A DNA stretch of 58,989 nucleotides from Caballeronia udeis (GCF_001544555.2 NZ_FCOK02000062.1:1-58989), one strand, 5' to 3'; shown: positions 33,121 to 41,949, numbered from the stretch's first letter. Numbers and translations: made by a program. The notes: generated from the sequence alone by a model not told the origin.

Positions 33121-34158
33121 TCAATAAGTCAAAAAGGCGTTCTGGAGTTTGCGCGCGTTATGCTCGCTGGTGAGTGCCAGCATCATCAGGATGCGCGCCT
33201 TGTGCGGAACCTGATCGTCTGCGACCAGCCAGTCGTAGTGATCATCGGGCTGGGCGGCATTTCGGATAACCACGCCGCTTCCCGTCCGCGAAGCTCGGAC
33301 TACATGAATGCCACGCGCTCTCGCGTCGACCAGGGAGGCCACTACCGAGGCCGCCACGTTGCCGTTGCCGGTCGCGGCATAGATCAATGCCTTCACACCT
33401 GAGTCAAGCAGGGCGCGCACCATAGAGTCGTTCATGCCGCCATGCGCATAGACGATGCCGACCTCCGGCAAGACGTCGATCTCGTCGATGGACCATTCGC
33501 TTTCCACCGTGTGAGGACGCGCCGGCAGCCGGTAGAAGACCGGCTTGCCCTCGACGATATATCCCAGGGGACCGTAGGGCGACCTGAATGCCTCCTGCTT
33601 GAACGTGCTTGTCTTGACGACATCGCGCGCTGTGTGGATCTCGTCGTTTGCAACGACCAGCGTGCCCTTGCCGTGGGCCAACGGACTCGCCGCCACGACG
33701 ATCGCGTTGTACAGGTTAAGCGGTCCGTCCGAACTGAGTGCGGACGGTGGCCGCATTGCACCAACCACAACTACGGGCTTCGCGCTCTTCAGCGTCAGAT
33801 GCAGGAAATAAGCAGTTTCATCGATCGTATCGGTGCCGTGCGTGACCACGACACCATCCACGTCATCGCGTTTCAGCAGCGATGAAACGCGCTTTCCCAA
33901 CTGCAGCAGTTGCGCGCTGCCGAAATTCTCCGAGCCGAACTGGAATAGCTGCTCGGCGCTGATATCCGCAATCGATGCCGCGGCGGGCAGGTCAGCAACG
34001 ATGTCGTCGATGGACAGCACGGAGCAGTCATAAGCCGACGTGTTGACCGGCGATGCGCCGCGGCCCGCAATCGTGCCGCCCGTCCCAATCACCATGACCC
34101 TTGCTTTAGGCTCGGCAGTCAGGCCGATCACGCCGGCGCCGGGAACAAGGACGCCCAT
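33121..34158 (-). CDS. asparaginase (type II-like)
   Basis: A 345-residue L-asparaginase hydrolysing asparagine (and often glutamine) to the acid and ammonia. The first catalytic threonine is T29 in VIGTGGTIAG. T106-H-G-T-D110 in VVVTHGTDTIDETAYFL is the second catalytic region. SENFG near 76-80 and VVGAMRPPSALSSDGPLNL follow. No clear signal peptide is present (the N-terminus VLVPGAGVIGL is only weakly hydrophobic), so it may be cytosolic. The ATG at 34158 is chosen; a GTG at 34164 would overlap the preceding stop by one base. It is coupled to the binding-protein gene upstream. Confidence 0.92.
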   Translation of the reverse strand: MGVLVPGAGVIGLTAEPKARVMVIGTGGTIAGRGASPVNTSAYDCSVLSIDDIVADLPAAASIADISAEQLFQFGSENFGSAQLLQLGKRVSSLLKRDDVDGVVVTHGTDTIDETAYFLHLTLKSAKPVVVVGAMRPPSALSSDGPLNLYNAIVVAASPLAHGKGTLVVANDEIHTARDVVKTSTFKQEAFRSPYGPLGYIVEGKPVFYRLPARPHTVESEWSIDEIDVLPEVGIVYAHGGMNDSMVRALLDSGVKALIYAATGNGNVAASVVASLVDARARGIHVVRASRTGSGVVIRNAAQPDDHYDWLVADDQVPHKARILMMLALTSEHNARKLQNAFLTY

Positions 34159-34163
34159 GAGCA

Positions 34164-35309
34164 CTACATCTTCACGACGGTGAGCAGCGTCTGCTTGCCG
34201 CTTTTGTAGTCATACAGCGAGATCGCACCCTGCTTCAGGTCGCCATGCGCGTCGAACTGCGTGCGGCCCAGCACGCCGACGAAGTTGGCGCTCGGCATGG
34301 CGGCGAGGATGTCCGCGGCGCGGGTCGAATCGGCGCGCTTCATTGCATCGACGACGATGTACACGGCGTCGTAGGCGAACGGTGCGTTGAGCTGCACGTG
34401 CTGATGAAAGCGTGCTTCGTAGCGTTGCTCGAAAGCGGGACCGTCCGGCATTTTCTCAAGCGGCATGCCCGCGATGGAGCACACGACGTTGTCCGCCGCC
34501 TGGCCGGCCAGTTTCGCCAGCGAATCGGCGCACAGGCCGTCACCACCCAGCACGCGCGCAGTAATGGCGAGCTGTTGCGCCTGCTTGGCGAACGGACCGC
34601 CCGTGGCGTCCATTCCCCCGTACATGATGATGTCCGGATGCTCGCCCTTGATCTTGGTGAGAATCGAACGAAAGTCGACTGCCTTGTCATTGGTTGCATC
34701 GTGTGAGAGCACGGTCAACCCGTCCGCCTTCGCCTGCTTCTCGAACTCGTTGGCGAGACCCTGGCCGTATGCGGTTGCGTCGTCCACGATCGCCACGGAC
34801 TTTGCCCCGAGCGTTTTTTTCGCATAGTCGGCCAGTGCCGGACCCTGCTGCGCATCGGTTGCCACGACCCGGTAGGCCGTCTTGAAGCCTTGTTGCGTAT
34901 AAACCGGATTGGTCGCCGACGGGGAGACCTCGACAATACCCGCGTCGCTGTAGATCTTTGACGCCGGGATCGTGGTCCCTGAATTCATGTGACCCACCAC
35001 CGCGACCACTTTGTCATCCACCAGCTTCTGCGCGACCTGCGTGCCCTGACGCGGGTCCGACGCGTCGTCCTGTGCATCGAGTTCGAGCGTCACCTTCCGG
35101 CCCCCGATCACCAGCCCCTTCGCGTTGATTTCCTCCACCGCGAGCCGGGCGCCGTTTTCGGTGTCCTTTCCCCATTCGGCATTAGCGCCCGTCAACGGCG
35201 CCGCATGTCCAATTTTGACAACTTCGTCTGCGAACGCACCGGCCGAGCCGAGCATGATCAGACCCACTCCGATGTTGGCGCATAGCACGCCGTGAAATCT
35301 AGCTGTCAT
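34164..35309 (-). CDS. branched-chain amino-acid-type ABC substrate-binding protein
   Basis: A 381-residue periplasmic binding protein of the LivK/Leu-Ile-Val type. A signal peptide runs to about AGAFA (residue ~27). The mature part has VVKIGHAAPLTGANAEWGKDTENGARLAVEEIN and VVAVVGHMNSGTTIPASKIY; the AISL and YGGMDATGG regions line the expected ligand cleft. I start at 35309, behind CCAGGAGAGTCTC. No permease or ATPase genes accompany it, so it is an orphan binding protein, coupled instead to an asparaginase. It may capture asparagine or another amide amino acid for the permease encoded elsewhere, or serve as a sensor. Confidence 0.9.
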   Translation of the reverse strand: MTARFHGVLCANIGVGLIMLGSAGAFADEVVKIGHAAPLTGANAEWGKDTENGARLAVEEINAKGLVIGGRKVTLELDAQDDASDPRQGTQVAQKLVDDKVVAVVGHMNSGTTIPASKIYSDAGIVEVSPSATNPVYTQQGFKTAYRVVATDAQQGPALADYAKKTLGAKSVAIVDDATAYGQGLANEFEKQAKADGLTVLSHDATNDKAVDFRSILTKIKGEHPDIIMYGGMDATGGPFAKQAQQLAITARVLGGDGLCADSLAKLAGQAADNVVCSIAGMPLEKMPDGPAFEQRYEARFHQHVQLNAPFAYDAVYIVVDAMKRADSTRAADILAAMPSANFVGVLGRTQFDAHGDLKQGAISLYDYKSGKQTLLTVVKM

Positions 35310-35386
35310 GAGACTCTCCTGGTTATGCAGCTTGCTGGATGATCGATCGAGGGCAGGTGACAGGAGCGACTTTAGTGACGACAAAA

Positions 35387-35441
35387 TGGCCGGCATTGCA
35401 CCGACTCGCAAAAAAATAGAAGAAACACGACATGCCGGCCA
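35387..35441. promoter_or_regulatory. spaced 10-bp inverted repeat between binding protein and GlxA regulator
   Basis: TGGCCGGCAT (35387-35396) and ATGCCGGCCA (35432-35441) are perfect inverted copies with centres 45 bases apart, just over four helical turns. They lie between the divergent starts at 35309 and 35494. This could be a two-site operator for the GlxA/AraC regulator, allowing looping. Confidence 0.5.
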
Positions 35442-35493
35442 GGCGCATTTTTTGGCCTATATACTCGGTTCACCAACGCCTTGCAGGAACGTC

Positions 35494-36561
35494 ATGGCAC
35501 GCGAAACAACACCGTCCCTTGGCCGGGAACTCGTGGACCAGCTCGACCGCGCCAGCGTCAAGCGGGACGGCAACGCGTCGCGCGCGGGAGCCGAGCTCAA
35601 CATCGGATTCTTGCTCTGGCCCACGTTCCCACTGCTTTCCTTAGCGGGCTTCTGTGATGCATTGCGCCATGCAGCCGATCTCGGCGACCAGAGTCGTCCG
35701 CTGCGTTGCACATGGATGCTTCTCGGCATGGCCGATGAAACCGTGGAGGCGAGTTGCGGTGTGGCGGTGCCGGTGCACGCGGTACAGGGATCGCCGCGGC
35801 AATTTGATTACCTCGTCGTGATCGGCGGTCTCCTGCCGAAACTGGAACAGGTTGACCGGCGCTATTGGGATTATTTGCGCGAGGCCGACGCCGAAGGCGT
35901 GCCGCTGATCGGCATGTGCACAGGAAGCTTTGTGCTGGCCAAAGCCGGTTTGATGAGCGACCGTGTTGCATGCGTGCACGCGTTCCACCTGGAGGACTAC
36001 AAGGCGATGTTCCCGGCCTTGCGAGTCGTCGCCAATTCGGACTACCTGATCGACGGCAACCGCATGACATGCGCCGGCGGCGTGTCCGTTATTGAACTGG
36101 CAACACGCCTGATCAGCTTGCATTGCGGCTCTGACCGAGCCTCCAAGGTGATCCATCAAATGACAGTCAGCCGTCAGGGCGGCACCTCGTTCGTGGAGCG
36201 CCGCAAGGCGCTGGGCTATCTGGCAGTCGGTGATCTGCTGGTACGGCACGCTATCGTGCTGATGGAAGAAAACCTGGAGGCGCCGCTCAACGTCACGGTG
36301 ATCGCGAAGATGACGGGTACGAGCGTCAGGCAACTCGAACGCAACTTCCTGAGCGAAATGGGTGTATCACCGAAGGAGTTTTATCGGACGATGCGACTTC
36401 GATACGCGCGCTGGCTACTGCTCAATACGGAAAAACGCATTACGGTAATCGCGTATGAATGCGGATTTGCCGACTCCGCACATTTTATTCGTGGCTTCAA
36501 GGAAGTCTACGGTGTGACGCCCGGCAGACTCAGGACGTCACTGGAAGAGCGTTTGTCCTGA
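35494..36561 (+). CDS. GlxA-family AraC regulator (DJ-1/PfpI sensor plus helix-turn-helix)
   Basis: A 355-residue regulator. The N-terminal ~200 residues form a DJ-1/PfpI domain: LNIGFLLWPTFPLLSLAGFCDALRHA, then FDYLVVIGGLL and the nucleophile-elbow-like IGMCTGSFVLAKAGLM with its cysteine kept. The C-terminal AraC domain has VTVIAKMTGTSVRQLERNF and ITVIAYECGFADSAHFIRGF, ending YGVTPGRL. GlxA-type regulators (GbdR, ArgR, CdhR) sense nitrogen compounds such as arginine, glycine betaine and carnitine. The start at 35494 follows AGGAAC; the frame is open upstream to 35308. It faces the binding-protein/asparaginase operon, so amide or amino-acid sensing is likely. Confidence 0.9.
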   Translation: MARETTPSLGRELVDQLDRASVKRDGNASRAGAELNIGFLLWPTFPLLSLAGFCDALRHAADLGDQSRPLRCTWMLLGMADETVEASCGVAVPVHAVQGSPRQFDYLVVIGGLLPKLEQVDRRYWDYLREADAEGVPLIGMCTGSFVLAKAGLMSDRVACVHAFHLEDYKAMFPALRVVANSDYLIDGNRMTCAGGVSVIELATRLISLHCGSDRASKVIHQMTVSRQGGTSFVERRKALGYLAVGDLLVRHAIVLMEENLEAPLNVTVIAKMTGTSVRQLERNFLSEMGVSPKEFYRTMRLRYARWLLLNTEKRITVIAYECGFADSAHFIRGFKEVYGVTPGRLRTSLEERLS

Positions 36562-36666
36562 GACGTGGCGCACGTACGGTACGCCATATGCCGGGTCGTG
36601 GCGCTGGCAGTCAGCACGACAACAAGAGGCATGCCGGAGCAGAACCTCTGTGAGGTGGCCGACCCC

Positions 36667-37626
36667 TTATTGACCGGAAAGATCGAAGTATTTCTTGAGG
36701 ACCAGCAGCGAGATGAGTTTTTCCCGTCTCGTGTCGAGAAACTGCATGGCGTACTGATTGGCGTTTCTAATGATCGCCATCGCCTTGTCTGTATGCTTTA
36801 TGTAATATTTTATTTTATCTTCAAGGTCGGAAAAATCGTCGTCCAAGAGTACGTAGTGGTGATCAGGTACTAATGATCCTTCCATGAACCAGCTCTCCAC
36901 GCGCGGTTTGCGCATGAAGCAAACGGAATTGGAAAGCATGATCCATTTCAAGTTGGTTGCAACGTCATTGCCTTCCAGACTGACAATGAATTTGTACTTC
37001 AACTGATCCAAAATGCTCATGTAGGGCCGGTGTCCATGTTGCCCTTTTTTCAAATCATCAGTGTCGCCTATGTCAGCGATTGGTGAGGAGAAGTATCTGG
37101 CGACGAACTCTTTCCGATGTTCCTGGTAACACGCACCCCGAAATACCGCCATGTCGAGTTTGCTGTGAAATGGCCTTGTGTCTTCGACGAAATTGAAATG
37201 CCTTATTTTATCCAGCTTCAATATGACGGAGTTATTATTGGCTTCGGTGAGAGGTCTGGTTTTAAGTAGGGTCGGCTCATCTACCGTTTCCTTGATGTCG
37301 GTAAAAACATAGTTGAATTTTAGTGACCGATCAAAGTAGCGGGATATTTCTTTGAAATCATAGTAGTAGGCGCTGGGATTGCCTCGCAGGGGCAGAGCGC
37401 CGCTGCGGCTCGCCGTTTCGTTCAGGACAAACCGCTGCTCGAGCTTATTATAATAATTAGCGCGCGTACGAATGTAGTTCCATTGCTGTTCGTCCAGGTT
37501 CCTGAACAGCCGATCGTATCTTTTTTCAAAAATCAACGACGGAAAGAGATCGAAAATAACATTTTTTGCGTAGAATTTAATTTTTCTGGCATGCATAAAT
37601 CTGACTCGTTCATCCAATTGAAGCAC
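36667..37626 (-). CDS. glycosyltransferase family 90 (LPS-modifying, CAP10-like)
   Basis: A 319-residue cytosolic glycosyltransferase. GT90 enzymes transfer xylose, glucose or related sugars in fungal capsules, animal O-glycans and bacterial LPS cores. Visible family features are VFRGACYQEHRKEF near 161-174, then QLKYKFIVSLEGNDVATNLKW around 209-228, with the conserved acidic EGND. E244-S-W-F and a Leu-Val-Pro-Asp-His-His segment follow, and the end matches the family's A-N-x-Y-A-x-x-F tail (NANQYAMQFL). Codon use and base composition are distinctly AT-rich relative to neighbours. This fits horizontal gain, as often seen for LPS genes. The GTG at 37626 or the ATG at 37596 could start it; neither has a good leader. 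Confidence 0.85.
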   Translation of the reverse strand: MLQLDERVRFMHARKIKFYAKNVIFDLFPSLIFEKRYDRLFRNLDEQQWNYIRTRANYYNKLEQRFVLNETASRSGALPLRGNPSAYYYDFKEISRYFDRSLKFNYVFTDIKETVDEPTLLKTRPLTEANNNSVILKLDKIRHFNFVEDTRPFHSKLDMAVFRGACYQEHRKEFVARYFSSPIADIGDTDDLKKGQHGHRPYMSILDQLKYKFIVSLEGNDVATNLKWIMLSNSVCFMRKPRVESWFMEGSLVPDHHYVLLDDDFSDLEDKIKYYIKHTDKAMAIIRNANQYAMQFLDTRREKLISLLVLKKYFDLSGQ

Positions 37627-38180
37627 TAAATTTAACGAAAATTAGTTGAAAACATTCACGGGGCAGGTGAGCCGTGCTTCTTCGAAAGCTGCATCACCTT
37701 TGAATCACACCGACATGCTCTGCCGCGGTTGTTGCGATGTCATTACTTTGCAAAAACTTCGCAAAGGTAACGTGACAACGCGGGATGCCACGCAGTAATA
37801 AATTGAACGGACGGAACTGCTGCTGCATAAAGCGAAACACCCAAGTATCGCTAGTCTACTAGCTACCACTTTTTCGAAGAAATAGTCAATCATTTTTTAC
37901 AGTTGAAAGGGGAGTCAATCCCCTGCGACCATTGATGGACGCAGGTTCACTGCGGGTATTGGGTTGTGCAAGGGGCAACCGTTTGCGGACCCCGAAAGGG
38001 TTCATCGGAATGACATGGTCCGCGTTTTCTGGCGGATAGGTTCGATAGAATGACGACCAACACGTACATATTAAGCTTTGCTGATTATTTCCAGTTATCG
38101 GACAAGCGACTCAGCAATAAGCAACCACTCCGGCAAGGCCGGGCGGGGACTGCAGGCAGTCATCCCGCCTGACTTATAAC
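37627..38180. other. AT-richer intergenic stretch without a gene
   Basis: About 550 bases between the GT90 gene and the next LysR gene. Open frames are short and unconvincing; the minus-strand one at 37705-37893 has no homology-like sequence. Small dyads are present: GCTAG/CTAGC at 37850-37863, TTTGC/GCAAA near 37748-37766, and GGGGA/TCCCC near 37909-37923. The promoter of the GT90 gene must be here. It looks like part of the same acquired segment. Confidence 0.5.
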
Positions 38181-39131
38181 TTATATCCCCCCTAAACTCG
38201 ACATCAGGTTCGCCGCATTGAAAGCAGACCGCAACCAGGTCTCGAATGTCGCTGCTGCTTGCGAGCTGGTTTTATACCCTCTCGATCGCACCAGGTAATA
38301 GGACGTCACTTTGACGCTGAACCGGGCGTCGTCGAAAGGCGCGATAAGCCGTCCGTCGCTTAACTCTTCCGCCGCCAGAACCTCGCTTTCAAGTACGACG
38401 CCCAGACCATCGACCGCCGCCTCGATCGCCATGACTGACCGATCGAGCCAGAGCTCGTTGTCGGGTCTGACCTCCGCGTCGCAAACCCGCCGCAAATACT
38501 CCGACCACGTCAGCCCGTTGGATGAATGGATCAGGGTTGCACGCAAAAGGTCCTCGGGTGCGCGCAGTGCGAGCGCGGCGGCCAACGCAGGACTGCACAA
38601 GGGACGCAGCCGTTCCAGCAACAAGGGCTCAACATCAAGTTTCGACGTATTCGACGTATTGGGGTGCCCATAAGCGATAGCAATATCAAACCGGGTTGTC
38701 TCGAGATCATCGTGATCTGAAAGCGTGGACAGCCGGATCCGGATGTCCGGATTGGCGCGCAGGAATTCCGGCAACCTGGGTTGCAGCCATTTGGCGGCGA
38801 AACTCGGACCCGATGCGACCACCAGATAACCGCGTTGCGACTGCGGCGCGACCAGGCTGGTGGCTTCAGCGATGACGCCGAATGCGCGCTCAAGCTCGCG
38901 GGCGTAGGTGCGTCCCGCTGCCGTCAGTGCCGCGCGCCCCGGATGCCGCTGAAACAACGGCACGCCCAAAAAATCCTCGAGCTGCTGGATGTGGTGACTG
39001 ACCGCCGACGGCGTGACCGCGAGCTCTTCCGCGCCAAGCGCGAAGCTTCCCCGTCGTGCTGCTGCTTCGAACGCGAGGAGCGCCTTGAGCGGCGGCATGC
39101 GGGATTTGGTCGTGTTTCTGCTTGAGCTCAT
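38181..39131 (-). CDS. dgdR: LysR-family regulator, DgdR/GcvA type
   Basis: A 316-residue LysR protein of the GcvA group. The helix-turn-helix reads LKALLAFEAAARRGSFALGAEELAVTPSAVSHHIQQLE, and the start carries a Ser/Thr/Lys-rich tail before it. Effector-domain residues around GYLVVASGPSFAAKWLQPRL begin the second half. It is divergent from dgdA with 215 bases between them. In Burkholderia cepacia dgdR is the LysR repressor divergent from dgdA, responding to 2-methylalanine. The symbol is assigned on this arrangement and on group membership. Confidence 0.8.
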   Translation of the reverse strand: MSSSRNTTKSRMPPLKALLAFEAAARRGSFALGAEELAVTPSAVSHHIQQLEDFLGVPLFQRHPGRAALTAAGRTYARELERAFGVIAEATSLVAPQSQRGYLVVASGPSFAAKWLQPRLPEFLRANPDIRIRLSTLSDHDDLETTRFDIAIAYGHPNTSNTSKLDVEPLLLERLRPLCSPALAAALALRAPEDLLRATLIHSSNGLTWSEYLRRVCDAEVRPDNELWLDRSVMAIEAAVDGLGVVLESEVLAAEELSDGRLIAPFDDARFSVKVTSYYLVRSRGYKTSSQAAATFETWLRSAFNAANLMSSLGGI

Positions 39132-39346
39132 TTGACGGGGTGCTGAGTTATATGCGTTGGCGCCGGGATTTTCGCCTGCCTATGATCTTTTCTGACGGCG
39201 GCCAGCCAACGCAAATCGTATGCCAAATTTTGCACGTCGACGAGCATGGCGCGGTAGCGGTCGTTCGATGATGTCATGCAACCCAGGTTATGCGGCCAGC
39301 GATCAAGGACCAGGACTGGCGGGATAACGAGCCAATGGAGTGAACG

Positions 39347-40669
39347 ATGAAAGAAGGACTTCTGCAAGCATCCCGGGACTTTTTGGTCAGATACGGTGGC
39401 GACACCTTCCCGAATCTGTTCACGTCCGCGAAGGGCACTATCGTAAAGGATAGCAACGGGCGCGAGTACCTGGACTTCACATCAGGGCAGATGTGCGCCA
39501 CGATCGGGCACAACCATCCTGCGATTGTGGAAGCCGTCCACCGGGCTGGCGAGAAGGCGTTCCACATGTTCAGCGGCATGATCCCCGAGGTCGTGGCCGA
39601 GCTAGGCCAGACGCTTGCACGCGACTGGTTGCCCGGCGACCTCAGGAAGACGATCTTCATCAATACCGGTTCGGAAGCAACCGAGGTCTCGCTGCGCATG
39701 GCCAAGATGTACACGGACGGCTATGAGGTCCTCGCGTTGGGCGGTTCATGGCACGGCATCACCGGCGGCGCCAGCACCGTGTCCTTCGCGAGCGACCGCA
39801 AGGGTTATGGCGTTCCCGCACCCGGCGTTTTCCTGATTCCCGAGCCGAATTCATATCGCCCGTACATTCAGGCGGCGACCCCGGAAGAAGCTGCGCTGGC
39901 AAACCTGAACCTCGCGTTGAAGATGTTCGACATGCAGTCGAGCGGACGCGGCGCGGCGATCATTGTCGAGCCCGTGATCAGTGCCGGGGGTGTGCTGGTG
40001 CCGCCGAAGTCGTTCATGCAGGCACTGAGAAAGGCGGCGGACGACCGCGGCATGCTGCTGATTTTCGATGAAGCGCAAACGGCGTTCGGTCGTATCGGAA
40101 CCCGTACCGGATCCGAATTCTTCGGTGTCGTTCCCGACATCATGACCATGTCAAAAACGCTGGGCGGCGGGTTGCCGCTGGCAGCGGTATCGACGACTGC
40201 GAAGATCGAAGAAGTGCTCCACCAGAAACACTTCACGTTTTATACGAGCCACGTTTCCGACCCGCTGACGGCGGAAGTCGGACTTGCGGTCCTGAAGGTG
40301 ATCAAGGAGGAGAACCTCATAGCGCGCGCTAATGAAATGGGGGGATACCTGCGCGGCCGCTTCGAAGAATTGCAGCAGCGCTACGAGGTGATCGGTGACA
40401 TTCGGGGAGCAGGTCTTCTGCTTGGCGTTGAGCTGGTGACCGACCGGGCTTCGCGCAATCCGGCTCATGAGTTGGGTGCAATGACGACCCGGAAATGTTT
40501 CGAGAACGGCCTGAGCATGAACATTCGCCGCCGGCCGGAACGCGGCTCCGTGTGGCGCATTGCGCCGCCGCTGACGGTTTCGATAGACGAGATCGATCGT
40601 GCGGTGGACATCCTCGATAAGGCCTTGCGCGACAGTCTCGACGAAACAGCAGTAGCGAAAGCTGCGTGA
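39347..40669 (+). CDS. dgdA: 2,2-dialkylglycine decarboxylase
   Basis: A 440-residue class III PLP enzyme coupling oxidative decarboxylation of 2,2-dialkylglycines (2-aminoisobutyrate, isovaline) to transamination of pyruvate. GSE (108-110) binds the PLP phosphate region, W135-H136 stacks on the ring, D241-E-A-Q244 contacts the ring nitrogen, and K270 in MSKTLGGG forms the Schiff base. Q48 in FTSGQMC is the characteristic DGD substrate residue (Q52 in the known enzyme, numbering from memory). S212 in VISAGG is also kept. The residue after WHG is Ile, where I recall Met141. Divergence from the DgdR-like gene adds weight. It may let the cell use peptaibol-derived amino acids. Confidence 0.9.
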   Translation: MKEGLLQASRDFLVRYGGDTFPNLFTSAKGTIVKDSNGREYLDFTSGQMCATIGHNHPAIVEAVHRAGEKAFHMFSGMIPEVVAELGQTLARDWLPGDLRKTIFINTGSEATEVSLRMAKMYTDGYEVLALGGSWHGITGGASTVSFASDRKGYGVPAPGVFLIPEPNSYRPYIQAATPEEAALANLNLALKMFDMQSSGRGAAIIVEPVISAGGVLVPPKSFMQALRKAADDRGMLLIFDEAQTAFGRIGTRTGSEFFGVVPDIMTMSKTLGGGLPLAAVSTTAKIEEVLHQKHFTFYTSHVSDPLTAEVGLAVLKVIKEENLIARANEMGGYLRGRFEELQQRYEVIGDIRGAGLLLGVELVTDRASRNPAHELGAMTTRKCFENGLSMNIRRRPERGSVWRIAPPLTVSIDEIDRAVDILDKALRDSLDETAVAKAA

Positions 40670-40732
40670 CGGCTTGACGGCCTGACGTTTGGCGTGGATA
40701 TCGAACGGATTTTTTTAAATGGTGGGGAAACC

Positions 40733-40858
40733 ATGAAGCGCACCGCGGCGAGACATTGGCTGTTCATTACGGCCATTACCGGCTTTGGACTTACTGCTCC
40801 CGCAGCGCACGCGGAAAGTCCGACGCTCGACAAAATCCGCCCCGGCGCAATTTTTTGA
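40733..40858 (+). pseudogene. stub of a periplasmic amino-acid-binding protein
   Basis: Downstream of dgdA, a 41-codon frame with a decent leader (TGGGGAAACC) begins MKRTAARHWLFITAITGFGL and runs through a complete signal peptide to TAPAAHAESPTLDKIRPGAIF, then stops. The mature start SPTLDKI followed by GAI is how family 3 solute-binding proteins (GltI, ArtJ and similar) begin, usually LDKIxxSGxIxxG. The other ~240 residues are gone. It is likely the remnant of a dialkylglycine or amino-acid ABC uptake system. The secreted leader peptide could still be produced. The rest of 40670-41000 shows nothing else. Confidence 0.65.
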
Positions 40859-41000
40859 CACGCCTCAACATGAACGTACGAGAGCGTTTCTGGGGCGTGT
40901 GCTGCGCGGGCAAGCTGAAGTCGCGTGAAGATTGACGTACGGCCGGGCGATGACGTGATGTCGTGCGCATCTATTTAACAGCCGCTAAGCACTACACCGG

Positions 41001-41894
41001 CTAATCCGCTGAATAAGGCTCGATCAATTCAGCGAAACGGTCGGCGAGTGTCGGCCTTGCACGAGCAGGCCAGATTGCGCTGAGTTCGAAATACGGCAGC
41101 GCGGCGCCATCGGTTATCTCGCACAGCCTCACTCCGCTAAATTGCAACGCGCGAACCGAATGCGGCAGCAGCGATACACCGCACCCTGCCGCCACGCACG
41201 CGAGCACGGTCAGCGACCGATTCGCCTCCTGCACAATCTCCACCTCGCAACCCGCTTGCCGGAACGCACTCAGAATGCCCGCGCGAACGCCGGGTAACTG
41301 CCCTTGGGGAAACCATACGAGCCCGTGCGCCGCGAGGTCTCGCAACGACACGCGCGCGCTCGACGCCAGCGGAAATGCCTCAGGTAACACCGCGATCAAG
41401 GGCTCCCGCGCGATCAGCTTTTCGCGCATTCTGCCGCCGACCGCCACCGGTGTATGCAGCAAGCCAATATCGATCTCACCTTTCTCCAGTGCGCTCGCTT
41501 GCTCGGCATTGCTCATCTCGCGCAGCACCAATTCGACATCCGGCACCGACGCGCGCAGCGCCGCTATTGCACGCGGCAGCACTTCGAACAACGCCGCCGA
41601 GGCGAACCCGACCGTCAGCCGCCCCGCGCGTTGCGCGCCGATCTCGCGCGCGCGGTGCGAGGCGGCGTCGATCCTCGCAACGCTCATGCGCACGTCTTCC
41701 ACAATCGCCAGTCCGGCTGCGGTGAGGTCGGCGCCGCGGCGCGTGCGGCTGAACAGCTTGACGCCCAGGTCCTTCTCCATGCGTGTGAGCGCCTGGCTCA
41801 GCGCGGGTTGCGCGATGTTCAGACGCTCGGCGGCGCGGGTGACGCTGCCGGCATCGACGACGGCGAGAAAGTACTTCAGGTTGCGTGTGTCCAT
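41001..41894 (-). CDS. LysR-family transcriptional regulator (CatR/CbbR-like)
   Basis: A 297-residue LysR protein. MDTRNLKYFLAVVDAGSVTRAAERLNIAQPALSQALTRMEKDLG is the helix-turn-helix region typical of the CatR/PcaQ-like group. The effector domain starts near RLTVGFASAALFEVLPRAIAALR. It faces the MFS/amidohydrolase/lyase operon across 176 bases containing LysR-type dyads. The operon substrate or an intermediate is the probable co-inducer. Confidence 0.92.
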   Translation of the reverse strand: MDTRNLKYFLAVVDAGSVTRAAERLNIAQPALSQALTRMEKDLGVKLFSRTRRGADLTAAGLAIVEDVRMSVARIDAASHRAREIGAQRAGRLTVGFASAALFEVLPRAIAALRASVPDVELVLREMSNAEQASALEKGEIDIGLLHTPVAVGGRMREKLIAREPLIAVLPEAFPLASSARVSLRDLAAHGLVWFPQGQLPGVRAGILSAFRQAGCEVEIVQEANRSLTVLACVAAGCGVSLLPHSVRALQFSGVRLCEITDGAALPYFELSAIWPARARPTLADRFAELIEPYSAD

Positions 41895-41912
41895 ATTAAA
41901 ACGATATGAAAG

Positions 41913-41949
41913 ATGATCGTTTACATCATATATGTTTATCCAAACGATC
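41913..41949. promoter_or_regulatory. LysR-type dyads in the divergent promoter region
   Basis: ATGAT-N7-ATCAT at 41913-41929 is a perfect dyad with the geometry of LysR boxes. Overlapping it, GATCGTTT (41915-41922) is inverted as AAACGATC (41942-41949), and AAACGAT also occurs at 41899-41905. The cluster suggests recognition and activation sites for the divergent LysR regulator. Confidence 0.55.

Noticed and set aside
37705..37893. Minus-strand 62-codon frame in the gene-free stretch after the GT90 gene.
   Set aside because: No leader, no domain, and composition of noncoding DNA; treated as intergenic.
37909..37923. GGGGA/TCCCC dyad as an operator or terminator.
   Set aside because: Only five base pairs with no T tract and no nearby gene end; likely chance.
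40859..41000. Continuation of the binding-protein stub in another frame.
   Set aside because: The downstream frames do not resemble a solute-binding protein, so a simple frameshift does not explain the loss; a deletion does.
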